The position numbers and the translations under genes were made by a program. A stretch of DNA of 64,000 bases from assembly GCA_001632435.1 (NCBI GenBank), contig KV423964.1, positions 1-64,000 on the forward strand, written 5' to 3'. The notes under the pieces are model-generated. The model searched no databases. It saw only the letters and a program-made list of their open reading frames with translations, and was not told where the DNA came from. The number at the start of each line of letters is the position of its first letter. Position 1 is the first letter of the stretch. Below, piece after piece: positions 16,674-25,621 of the stretch. The stretch comes from Calocera cornea HHB12733 (Eukaryota > Basidiomycota > Dacrymycetes > Dacrymycetales > Dacrymycetaceae).

Positions 16674-18047
16674 ATGGAGAGGAACGTCATGGAGAATCCG
16701 GGTCCGCCGTGGAGCACCGCGCACGATAACGCGCAAGTAGGACACGGCAAAGGTGCGCACTTCATATCACTGTGCATATCGATCCTCACTGACCTATTTC
16801 TAGATCCTGACGTCTATCTACACAACAGACCGGGCCCTCGGGGAGAAACTGGCGCACTTTCCGGGGGCGAGCTCAGCATCGACGATCGCACAAACGTCGA
16901 GGAAGGGACTGCAAGCCTCCTCGATAGCGACTCTGTCGGCGCCATCGTCCGACACCAACACATCACACCTGGGAGTGTCCGCCTGCGGGACCTCTCGCCC
17001 GCTATCCGCCTCCGGGATAGCAACTCTGCTCGCCCTCGGAGCAGTGCGGCCGTCGTCACTCTGGCCACCTCCGATTCTGCCTGTTCTGCGGAGTCGATCC
17101 ATTTGGGCCCTCGGAGAGAGTTTGGCGCACTCTCCGGGGGCGACATCAATTCTGACGATCGCACCCACATCGAGGACGAGACTGCAAGCTTCCCCAATGG
17201 CGAATCCGTCTGCGTCTTCGTCCGACACCAACACATCACACCAGAGAGCGCCTGCCTTCGGGGCCTCTCGCCCGCTATCCGCCTCTGGGATAGCAACACT
17301 GCTCGCCCTCGGAGCAGTGCGGCCATTGTCAACCTGGCCACCCCCAAGTCCGCCGTTTCTGCGGACTCTGACGTCCTCACCGCTGTCACAACCACTTCCC
17401 TCCCTAGGATCGCCGCCCCTCGTTCCCCTGCTCCTTCCTACCGCACCAACGTTGACATCGCCGACCGGATCTCTGACACCGAAGTCGAAGTTGCAGCAGG
17501 GGAGCATGCAGGGGATGCAGACGTTGAAGAGGACGAGGGAGACGCTGAAGAGGAAGACGAGGAAGAGGAAGAGGGAGAGGAGGAAGAAGCTGAGGAAGAG
17601 GAGGAGGCAGACGAGGAGCAGGAGGAAGAGGACGAGGAAGAGTCAGAGGATGAAGAGGATGAAGCGGAAGAGGAAGAGCAACATGTGCAAGTGGATGAGA
17701 GCTTGCCCGTCTACCGCAAGCACGATGGTCTCCCCACGTACGCGACGCTGCTCCCTTCCCAGGCGGCACCATCGACCTCAACCCATCCATCGCCTCCTCC
17801 CTCGCCCCCCCCGAAGAACACTACCATGCCGTTTATTCCGACGTTTCACATTCCAACTAGGGCTGAGGTGAGGGCTGTGTGGGACGAAGCTGACCGCCGG
17901 GCTGTCGAGACGGTGTCGCCGGGACTGCAGACTCCGTCCAACCACTCGAGCGCGTCCGCCAAGCGCACCCCGCGCTTGTTCTCCCTGTTCAAGCACAGCA
18001 AGAACAATCGCCCTCGCGATCTCGTTATCCCGCCTCTGCACTTGTGA
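16674..18047 (+). CDS. Hypothetical acidic protein with internal duplication
   Basis: Exons 16674-16752 and 16804-18047 give about 440 residues; the 51-nt intron has a CACTGAC branch site. The N-terminal half is two diverged copies of about 90 residues (DNA 16834-17103 and 17104-17380), each containing RHQHIT, which is a palindrome arm read as codons. Then come roughly 60 residues that are almost all Glu and Asp, a Ser/Pro-rich stretch, and a basic C-terminus ending near FSLFKHSKNNRPRDL. No known domain was recognised. The composition would suit a nuclear, chromatin-associated or histone-chaperone-like protein, but that is only inference. It may be a passenger gene of the surrounding mobile island. 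Confidence 0.55.
   Translation: MERNVMENPGPPWSTAHDNAQVGHGKGAHFISLCISILTDLFLDPDVYLHNRPGPRGETGALSGGELSIDDRTNVEEGTASLLDSDSVGAIVRHQHITPGSVRLRDLSPAIRLRDSNSARPRSSAAVVTLATSDSACSAESIHLGPRREFGALSGGDINSDDRTHIEDETASFPNGESVCVFVRHQHITPESACLRGLSPAIRLWDSNTARPRSSAAIVNLATPKSAVSADSDVLTAVTTTSLPRIAAPRSPAPSYRTNVDIADRISDTEVEVAAGEHAGDADVEEDEGDAEEEDEEEEEGEEEEAEEEEEADEEQEEEDEEESEDEEDEAEEEEQHVQVDESLPVYRKHDGLPTYATLLPSQAAPSTSTHPSPPPSPPPKNTTMPFIPTFHIPTRAEVRAVWDEADRRAVETVSPGLQTPSNHSSASAKRTPRLFSLFKHSKNNRPRDLVIPPLHL
16945..16968. repeat. Exonic half-palindrome (RHQHIT), copy 1
   Basis: CGTCCGACACCAACACATCA read in frame within exon 2 of the acidic-protein gene. Confidence 0.9.
17219..17240. repeat. Exonic half-palindrome (RHQHIT), copy 2
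   Basis: The same arm as at 16945, carried along in the internal duplication. Confidence 0.9.
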
Positions 18048-18720
18048 AGCTCCTGATCGACAGGCGCCCAAGTCGCCATCTCACCTATGTCGCTTTGTGC
18101 CTCTTACCTGTCCTCTCTCCCTGCTCTCCACCTTCCTTAATCACGTACCACAACCACTCGCACCACTCGCACCAGTCCCTCCAGCCTGCTCTGCATGTCT
18201 TGAAGACATGCAGATTGTAGAGCTTTATCTTTGATAGGGAAAGCTTCTGTATTAGGCCTGGAGGGCCATTCCCAATAACACTCGTTGAGAAAAAAAAAAC
18301 CAATCGTGTGCATAAGCAACACCTGTCCTAGCCTAGGACAGGTAAACCCCTTCTGGAAACCCATCGGCATCCCAGGACGCGTGGATAACAGCTCGTGCGT
18401 CTTTTCCTCGTTCTCTCTCGACGACCATCCCACTGGCCACACGCCTTGCAAACTGTTTATTGTCGCCGCTGATAAGATCAGTGACGACATCGAGGACCCT
18501 GACTTTCCCTGACCAGCCTCATCATCGTTCTCGTCAACATCGACCACTCCTTGTAACATCACCCATCGCCGGCCTCCATCCAACTCTCCGGACGATATCT
18601 ACGGGACATATCCAGAGGTCTGGCAGGTCTAGGGGAAGCTAGAAGGGTTAGCGGACGAGAAAGGACTAGGAGAGTAGTGATTACTGGTGCGCCGCTCGTC
18701 ATCTTCTGCCAACTCGCAGC
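18048..18720. other. Intergenic region upstream of the transposase gene
   Basis: It contains the palindrome at 18321-18343 and an A9 run at about 18291. Short frames overlap on both strands without recognisable content. It presumably includes the transposase promoter. Confidence 0.45.
18321..18343. repeat. 23-bp perfect palindrome, motif ACCTGTCCTAG
   Basis: Arms ACCTGTCCTAG and CTAGGACAGGT around one C. The arm motif is that of the 13909 palindrome with the arms in the opposite order. Confidence 0.9.
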
Positions 18721-21700
18721 ATGCACGCTAACTCTGTGATACAGATGGCACGTACCACGGCAGGCAAGAATAAGAATATCATCCTTCATAAAGGAACTCT
18801 GAAGTGTCTATGCCAACAATGCAAGACAGCTGCCAGACCCAACGGCAGGATGCTCACGAAGGAGCAGATGCGCGCTCATGTCAGATATCTGCCGTCGCAA
18901 CCTTCACGTCGACCTCAGCAACAAGTAGATCCAGCATCGCAGCAGGCTGAGATTGGACTGGTCGACCCATCCCCATCACTGGAAGAGGATGGAGACTGGT
19001 ACATGGCGATGGACGAAGCTCCCACGCTGTATATCTCCCCACTGTCACCGCCGCCGGCAGTCAGCGGACTTCCTTCCTCGTCCCCTTCTACTCCTCCTCT
19101 TGTGGCCGCCTCTCCACCTCCAGCGTCATCGTCCGACAGCAACACATCACTCTCGGATGATATGCTGCCTGGTATTGTCGGTGACTCTGGTGTTGGAGGA
19201 CCGACCGACACCAACACATCACAGAGTTCCAACACCAACACATCAACCCCCACCCCACCCTCTCCAACTGCCCCGCAGCCTCTCTCCCCACAACGGCCCT
19301 CTCCGTCCCGAATACCTTCCCCAGAGCCCATGCAAGTGGATGAAGACGTTTTGGTTCCATTCGAAGACGATGAAGAGCCCGACCAGGGCATATCTGTCGA
19401 TGACTTAGGCATTCCGGTGTCAGCATGCCCGCTCCCCTACGATTTCGATCAGCCAACACAGGAACCCTGGCTATGCTATCTCGGCCTACATGCCAACGCC
19501 GCAGTTCGAGCCATTGTACTTCTGCTGATGCTCATGCATGCACGCTATCAGCTTCCTCATCAGGCGTGCGCATTGCTGGCGACAATGCTGTACACCCTCC
19601 TGGAGTACTGCTTCGTGCTCTCTCCCTCTGCCAGCTCTCCGCCGGCGACTGCTCCACCACGAACCCTAAGGACGATGTATAAGCGGATGGGTTTCTGGGA
19701 TCGCTTCGAGGTCAAGACTCTCTGTCCCAAGTGCTGGGAGCCGGAAGAGCTGGAGGAGGAAGATCTGGACGCTGACCTCTTGGACGACTTTGGACCAGCA
19801 GATGCTCACAGGCGCGTCGAGGACTGGCAGCGCATATGCCGCCGATGCAAGGAGCCTCTCTACGCTGAAGCTGCCAAGTCTGGTTATATACGGCCCTGCA
19901 AACAAGCGCCTTACGACCTGTTCTCCCTCCAGCTTACAGAATGTCTTGCGCAGCCTGGTATCGAAGATGCTTGCGAATCATACCTGGACGACACCGACAT
20001 CGATGGCATCTATACACGGATTCAACAGGGCAGCGTTTGGAGAAATATGAGAGCTCAGGACGGGACACGCTTCTTCCCACGCTCTCGGGCAGAATCTCTG
20101 CAGCAGTGTGAGCTGCGGCTTGGGGTTCTGCTCTCCTTGGACTGGTTCAACCCGAACCAGTCCACGACCGCAGAATCACACTCATCTGGACCTTTATCTC
20201 TCTGTATCGCGAATCTTCCTCCCGAGCTACGGTGCGTACTTTCATTTCTCCTCCTCGCCCCTTCCTCGTGCTCACTTAGTGGCAGATTCCGCGTGTATAA
20301 TCTCTCACTCGTCGGTATCCTCCCCGGACCTCGCGAACCCACCTGCGAAGAGCTTCAACGTTTTCTTCGACCTTGTGTGGATGACCTCTTGCGACTCTGG
20401 CAAGACGGAATAATCATCAAGACGCCGAAATATCCACAAGGTGAGCAGCAGCATCCAACACCAACACATCACATCAATGTGATGTGATGTGATGTGTGAT
20501 CGTGTCGGGCGATTCGACCGACACCAACACATCACATGGACGAAGCTAACATGTATTCATGTAGGCCGCAAGGTTCGCGTAGCTCTGCTGGCTGCCATCT
20601 GCGATCATCCCGCGCTCTGCAAGCTCTGCGGATTTGGTGATCAGCGACATAACGCTCGTCCCTGCACGCAATGTGAAATCCCCCGCAGTGACATGCTGAG
20701 CCAAGGTTGGAAGACAGACGGCGTTCCTCTTCGGGATGGCGAGCTGCACAAACGCCGAGCCGCCCGCATGTACAACCTCCAGCACTCAGGCACTTCGAAG
20801 CGCAAGGTCGACGAGTATGTCCGACGGTACGGATGCAGGTGGTCCGAGCTCTGCCGACTGCCATACTTCGATCCTGTAACCATGGGCGTGCTGGATCCGA
20901 TGCATATGCTCCTTCAAGGGCTGACCAAGAGCTTGTGGTTTCACACCTGGGTACAGGGCGGCAAGGAGGAAATCAAGCTACTACGAGAAGGCACTGAAGC
21001 AGGTACGAGACGCGAGCTGGATGAAATCCACGAAGTCCTGCGCACTGTAAGTGCTCCAACCTCTCCCAGGATTCCAGACTGATGCGTCCATGCAGTTCGA
21101 GATGCCATCATGGTATGCCAGACTGCCAACAAAAGTCGGCTCGCCAGCAGGAGGTAGTCTCACCTCCGACGAGTGGAGAGCATTGGCTGTTGTGTACGGC
21201 CCGGCTGTGGTGAGCGAAAGTGTTGATGTTGGGCCGCATCACCCGACACCAACACATCACAACTGTGATGTGATATGGTGTCGGACGGTGCGCCCGACAC
21301 CAACACATCACATATCCCGCGGCTTGTGCTGATCTCCCTCAGATACCCCCCGTTGTGATCCAGGCCCACGAAAAGATGCTGGACGACGCCAGCCGGAAGG
21401 CGCAGAAGCAAAAGTCGCACATACCACCAATCCAGCCCGATGGAGATATCCAGCATGATGAAGCGCAGGCCGAAGTATCCTCTGCGCCGCGCCCAAGAGT
21501 GCATCCCGATACAGCTGCAAACTACCTCAAGTTTGCCACTGTGTTGAAGATCTACACGCGGCGGGAGATATCTGAGCGAGATATCGAGCGAGCGTCGCGA
21601 CTGTACCTCGACTTCTTCGAGGAGTACGTCAAGGTGCGTTCCTGCGTCCGACACCAACACATCACAGATGATGTGATGTGGTGTCGGACGAATCGTCCGA

Positions 21701-22846
21701 CAGTAACACATCACCTCACACCTCTTCCAGATATACGGAGTCTCCAATGTCACCCCGACGTTTCATTGGGTGACCCACATGCCCGCGCAGATCCGCCGAT
21801 ATGGTCCTGTGCATGGCTTCTGGACGTTTCTGTTCGAGCGCCTGAACAAAGTTCTCAAGGCAATCAATACTAGCGGCCACAAAGGAGGAGTGGTCGAGGT
21901 CACATTTGCACGCGAGTTCAAGCGCGAGATCAGCTTGACCCGCATGGTGAGTTTGTCTTCCCTGAACATCGCGTTCCTAACATGTCTCCAGTGCTCTGTG
22001 CTTGCCAACCAAGACAACGACCGACTGGCTCGATTCATCGCGAGCAATCTCAAGAAACACGCCCGCGATATCGCCCGCATTGGGACACTTTCTGCTCTCG
22101 CTGCGGAAGCGCAAGATCAAGCTGCCGCCGAACGAGAAGATCGTCAACCGGGACAGTGCGTTGCAGCGGGCACGGGCAAGCTGCGGTTCCTCGAAGATGG
22201 CCTTCAAAAGGCGTTGATGGAGTGGTATGCACGGCATCACCCTGATCTCAAGCTTCGCTTTGGAGCCGATGCAACTGCGCCCCTGGGAAGCACCTTCTTG
22301 GCAAACAGAGCGACATTCTTCTCAGAGCTCCGGGTGGAAGGGAAGCGTATTACAGTTGCGCATGAAGACAAGCGCAGCAAGTCGGACTCACTCGTCCTTC
22401 ATCGAGTCTCAACAGGCTTGCAATGGGTGGGCGAGCTCAGAGGGGTGTTCTTACATCGCCAATCTGGCATTGAACCCGCTCAAACCTTTGCAGAAGTTGC
22501 GTGGTTGGTACCACTTCAAGATACGCCCAAGCACGCCGACTTGTACCGAGATTTGTAAGTAGCTCGCATCCCGTCCAACACCAACACATCACTCACCTTT
22601 GATGTAGCCCTGAGCTGGAAGTGAACTTCTGGGAACATCGGCGATATCTGGCCGCCGCCGACTGGGAACCCGACAGCGTGATCCTCGCTAAGGACATCGC
22701 GGGCACCGCAGCTCGCTGCGAAATGCAGGTGGGACAGCAGAAGATCTGGATTACGACAGGGATGAGCAAAGTAAGTATATTTACGAAGAAATTTCATTGA
22801 GCGGCTTCTAATCTAGTCTTCCTGCAGAGTGGCAGGTCATTATAGC
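18721..22846 (+). CDS. Plavaka/Tnp2-like (CACTA-type) DDE transposase
   Basis: Exons 18721-20231, 20286-20440, 20565-21046, 21096-21209, 21343-21633, 21731-21946, 21992-22554 and 22608-22770 join in phase, with a short last exon of uncertain acceptor. The product is about 1,170 residues. A Cys-containing N-terminus (LKCLCQQCK) is followed by a Ser/Pro linker, a zinc-ribbon-like pair LCPKCWE ... ICRRCKE, and CKLCGFGDQ ... CTQCEIP. Then comes VLDPMHMLLQGLTKSLWF, the hallmark of this basidiomycete transposase family, and conserved blocks such as GEPAGG-like SPAGGSLT, FATVLKIY, HWVTHMPAQIRRYGPV and FERLNKVLKAINT. It should cut and paste DNA in the nucleus. Four of its eight introns contain the island's palindromes. 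No frameshift was seen, so it may be intact. The symbol Plavaka names a superfamily, not this gene. Confidence 0.88.
19130..19150. repeat. Exonic half-palindrome in transposase N-terminus
   Basis: CGTCCGACAGCAACACATCA, read in a frame giving SDSNTS within a Ser-rich linker. Confidence 0.85.
19188..19246. repeat. Exonic palindrome plus half unit in transposase N-terminus
   Basis: TGGTGTTGGAGGACCGAC with CCGACACCAACACATCACA, then a second CCAACACCAACACATCA. They are read as DTNTSQSSNTNTS, a different frame from the RHQHIT copies at 16.9-17.2 kb. Confidence 0.85.
20454..20536. repeat. Palindrome cluster in transposase intron 20441-20564
   Basis: One inverted half unit, a run of GATGT repeats, and a full unit with arms around TCGGGCGATTCGACCGA. 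The host intron is 124 nt against 45-54 nt for repeat-free introns of the same gene. Confidence 0.95.
21221..21313. repeat. Palindrome cluster in transposase intron 21210-21342
   Basis: Two units, the second with arms ATGGTGTCGGACG and CGCCCGACACCAACACATCA, in a 133-nt intron. Confidence 0.95.
21644..21715. repeat. Palindrome cluster in transposase intron 21634-21730
   Basis: A half unit CGTCCGACACCAACACATCA followed by a full unit closing in GGTGTCGGACGAATCGTCCG. Confidence 0.95.
22572..22597. repeat. Half-palindrome in transposase intron 22555-22607
   Basis: CCGTCCAACACCAACACATC followed by ACTCACC. It fills about half of a 53-nt intron and ends in the complement of a GGTGAGT donor. Confidence 0.95.
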
Positions 22847-22985
22847 TAACTATGTGTGAGTTGAAGTTTTTTTGGGGCGATTTCGATGTTTCTCATGGAA
22901 CGTTTCCAAGTACTTTGTACGGGAATATCTAGAACTGAATGGGTAAGTAATTTTCCTTCCAGTAAGAGCATTTTGCTGACTTGTT

Positions 22986-23006
22986 CGTCCGACACCATCA
23001 CATCAT
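22986..23006. repeat. Half-palindrome at the 3' end of the partner gene
   Basis: CGTCCGACACCATCACATCA, running into the stop region of the minus-strand gene at 23003. Confidence 0.8.
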
Positions 23007-24702
23007 AAAGATGGTCTTATGATACGAACGATCGTCTCGGGCACTCCTTCAGGAAGCCCCGGCTTGTGTTCCCAATCCGGCACCTTCGGCAATTCTTCTC
23101 TGACCCACTGATCGTCCAGCATGAAGTCGAATGGCTCGTTGGAGGGCACAATGGAGGAGGTACGGCCCAAGTCGATGCGCTTGCCGGGTTTGGAACCGGG
23201 CTTGCCGTTGCAGGCGACTTTCTTCATGTATTTCGCGTGGATAGACTGATACCAGGTCCATACCTGGGAGTACCGGTAAGTGGTGTATCTCTGTGAGATC
23301 GAGCGAGCTGACACACCTCCATATGCATCCATTCAGGCCGCTTGATCTCCAGCACCGAGAACAAAGCGTCCTCCTCATCGCGCTCGTCGACGGTCAACTT
23401 CCCCGTGGCGTACAAGTTCTGTCTCCACCGCGAAGTCTTGTTGCCGTCCTCCTCCTCATCGCCAGACCACTCCTCGCCAACCCATTGGTCGTCCACAAGT
23501 TGGAGCGGAATGTGATCTGCATCAAGATCGTGTTCGATGCAGAAATCTTTGATCGCGTTGCGCATCTGGCCGGTGCGCTAGAAGAAGAGTAAGCCTCGTA
23601 TTGGTCCAACACCAACACATCACTCACCGTTCTACGCTTCTCTGCGCGCCGGCTAGCACTCGCATTCTTCCTCTTGGCCGCTCCTCCGTCCTTCACCTCC
23701 AAACGCTGTTTGTTCCAGACCTGCTTCAAGTGCGGCCAGGAGATACGAGCCAGCTGGACCAACACGGCCGAGGTGAGCCACTTGTCGCGATATGCTTCGT
23801 GGACATTCTCGGGATGGTTCTATTCGAGGTGAGTGATGTGTTGGTGTCGGGCGGATGGCTCACCCTTGAATCTTCCAAGACCATGATGGCTGCCCTCATC
23901 TGAAGTAACCGGTTCGTTTCCCCGTTGATGTCTTGACGGAAGTCCGGCCAGAGGAGATTGGGATCATCGGGCTTGCGGCCGTCTCCGTGACAAGGCATTT
24001 TGTCGCCGACCTTGTACTGCATCGCGGCGTACATTTGGTTGCGTACCTGCGCCTGTCCCGTCCTTGTAAGCACTAGTGCCACGATTTCTGCTAGCCGCGT
24101 GGAGCTGACTCACCTGCAGATATCGCTTGATATCGAGCTCGTTCTCGTCCAACCCCCCTCTGTGCAGTTTGGCAGGGTTCACGCCATTGGTCGAAGGGAA
24201 AGCAGGCAACGACTCGGCCCCACCGTCGACCTTCGACCTCTTCTTCCGTCTCTTTGCCGGAGGGTGAACGACAGCCGCCTCAACTGCAATCAGGCGACGA
24301 TGCAGGTCGCCCATGTCGGTCTGCGAGAGAGGAACCTCGTTGTTGAGCAGGAGCGGCGTGTCTTGAGAGGAGAGTGGGGAGGCCACGCTCGCAGACGAAG
24401 GCGGGGTTGACAGAAACCCACTAGACTGAGTGGAGGCAGGCTGCGGAGTCCTGAAGCGGGAGGTGAGTGATGTGGTGTTGTCGGACGAATCGTCCGACAA
24501 CACATCACATGTGTGATGTGTTGGTGTCGGCGACCATGACTTACACTGTTGCAGATTCAGGGAGGACCGCCAACTCGTTACCCCCCCGCGGATCCGCCAT
24601 CCATCTGAGAAGACGCGCCTTCTCGATAGACCGCTGCGGCTCTGGCGTAGCTTCGAGCGCCTGAAGAAAGTCAGATGCAGGGGAAAAGGATTGGGAGAAC
24701 AT
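23003..24702 (-). CDS. Transposase-convergent hypothetical protein
   Basis: Six exons (complement): 24545-24702, 24114-24450, 23864-24046, 23628-23819, 23317-23577 and 23003-23263. They join without a phase error to about 463 residues. The N-terminus is Ser/Thr/Pro-rich with a basic patch (KRRKKRSK) that could be a nuclear signal. The conserved-looking middle reads LDIKRYLQVRNQMYAAMQYK, LWPDFRQDINGETN and HPENVHEAYRDKWLTSAVL, followed by a helical basic stretch, then two similar DDQWVxEE segments and a basic C-terminus. I recall proteins of this style as multi-copy hypotheticals in agaricomycetes, but assign no function. Its tail-to-tail position next to the transposase and shared intron repeats suggest it belongs to the same element. 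Three of its five introns carry the palindrome. Confidence 0.78.
23604..23627. repeat. Half-palindrome forming the 5' half of an intron
   Basis: On the minus strand the intron 23578-23627 begins GTGAGTGATGTGTTGGTGTT, so the repeat arm starts at, and includes, the 5' splice site. Confidence 0.95.
23829..23862. repeat. Half-palindrome in a 44-nt intron
   Basis: On the plus strand GGTGAGTGATGTGTTGGTGT then CGGGCGGATGGCTCACC. It makes up most of intron 23820-23863, and both ends read as GTGAG donors in opposite directions. Confidence 0.95.
24463..24531. repeat. Palindrome cluster in intron 24451-24544
   Basis: A complete unit, GGTGAGTGATGTGGTGTTGT with CGGACGAATCGTCCG at its centre and ACAACACATCACA as right arm. 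It is followed by TGTGATGTGTTGGTGTCGG. Confidence 0.95.
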
Positions 24703-24846
24703 TGCGACAAGGCGAGAAGGGGGTCAAGCTGGGTTCCTTCCCCCGGTGAGAGAAGGGTCAGGTTTTTATGGCAAGGAGGAGCGAAACGGGTTGGGGGAGG
24801 AGAAAATGCGCTTGCTGGGGCCGTTTTAGAACGCCTGGCGTGATAT

Positions 24847-24992
24847 CCACCGTAGCATAGGTGTTCTGGCCAAGATCTATGATTAATTTACTTATCCCGC
24901 GAAGATGACCAGCGATGGGCCGCGCGAAGCCTAGAAAATTACGTCTGGCCCGTGCTACGGTGGGAATAGGTCAAATTGTCTAGAACACCTAT
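24847..24992. repeat. Nested inverted repeats upstream of the partner gene
   Basis: CCACCGTAGCAT (24847-24858) pairs with GTGCTACGGTGG (24952-24963), 11 of 12. ATAGGTGTTCT (24857-24867) pairs exactly with AGAACACCTAT (24982-24992). The spacer is AT-richer than its surroundings. It could be a subterminal repeat of the transposon or a small foldback element. Confidence 0.75.
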
Positions 24993-25027
24993 ACTAGACA
25001 CCCCTATGCTAGCTCTGACTACAATGT

Positions 25028-25150
25028 ACCCTAGGACAGGATATAAAAACCTGTTGGAACTACCCTGGGAGAGACGTATGCCAGAACACCTCCCTCGCCT
25101 GCCATATGCCTAGGTCAGGTGATTCAGACCATCTGCAAGACCCTAGGACA
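25028..25150. repeat. Cluster of CCTAGGACAGG-type motifs
   Basis: ACCCTAGGACAGG at 25028, GCCTAGGTCAGGT at 25108 and ACCCTAGGACAT at 25140. They match the arms of the palindromes at 13909 and 18321 and mark the right edge of the repeat-rich region. Confidence 0.7.
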
Positions 25151-25167
25151 TCCGGCCCTGACACGCG

Positions 25168-25467
25168 GTGAATGAGCCGATCGTGCACCTCGCGCGGCTC
25201 CCGCGCCCGCCGCACGTTGCCCAGGCGCTGATCGTCACCGAAGTCCGACGGGTGCTGGCCGAGGACGTGCTGGACGAGACGGAATGGGTGCTGCGGGATG
25301 CTGTCAAGGGGGCGAAGCGGCGCTGCTTGAGAGAAGGGGCCGGGATGGAGTGGTGCGATGTGTGGCTAGCCGGCGTCGTGAAGAAACGGCCGGGCGGCAT
25401 TGAAAGGGGCAAGGAGGAGACGGCGAGCGGGAAGATCGTCGGCCTGGCAGCGAGGTTGGTGCCTTAG
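25168..25467 (+). CDS. Possible exon or gene remnant
   Basis: This frame stays open upstream of the listed start and ends at TAG 25465-25467. Its composition is protein-like: amphipathic helices such as HVAQALIVTEVRRVLAEDVL and EWVLRDAVKGAKRR. It has no recognisable family, signal peptide or membrane segment. It begins within 30 bp of the last CCTAGGACA motif, so it may be the truncated right-hand remainder of a gene broken by the island, or chance coding potential in GC-rich DNA. Confidence 0.3.
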   Translation: MNEPIVHLARLPRPPHVAQALIVTEVRRVLAEDVLDETEWVLRDAVKGAKRRCLREGAGMEWCDVWLAGVVKKRPGGIERGKEETASGKIVGLAARLVP

Positions 25468-25621
25468 CTCGGGGGCCGGGCCGATACCAGCTGGTGCAGG
25501 CGTGGGAGAGACGCACAGATAGGATATACAACGTAGCATGATATAAGCACCCAACGACATGCCCTAATGACCCGACGACCCAACGACCAACGACCCATGC
25601 ATCCACAGCTTTGCTGCTCGG

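Larger units (their letters stand above)
16834..17380 (+). repeat. Tandem duplication of about 270 bp inside a coding exon
   Basis: The two halves begin with CCTCGG(G)GAGA and share GCGCACT.TCCGGGGGCGA, GACGATCGCAC, CGTCCGACACCAACACATCAC and CTCTCGCCCGCTATCCGCCT in the same order and spacing. The reading frame is kept. Confidence 0.9.

Noticed and set aside
14181..24531. Interpreting the palindrome series as a CRISPR array
   Set aside because: The organism is a fungus; spacing is irregular, spacers are introns and exons, and the units are inverted repeats in both orientations.
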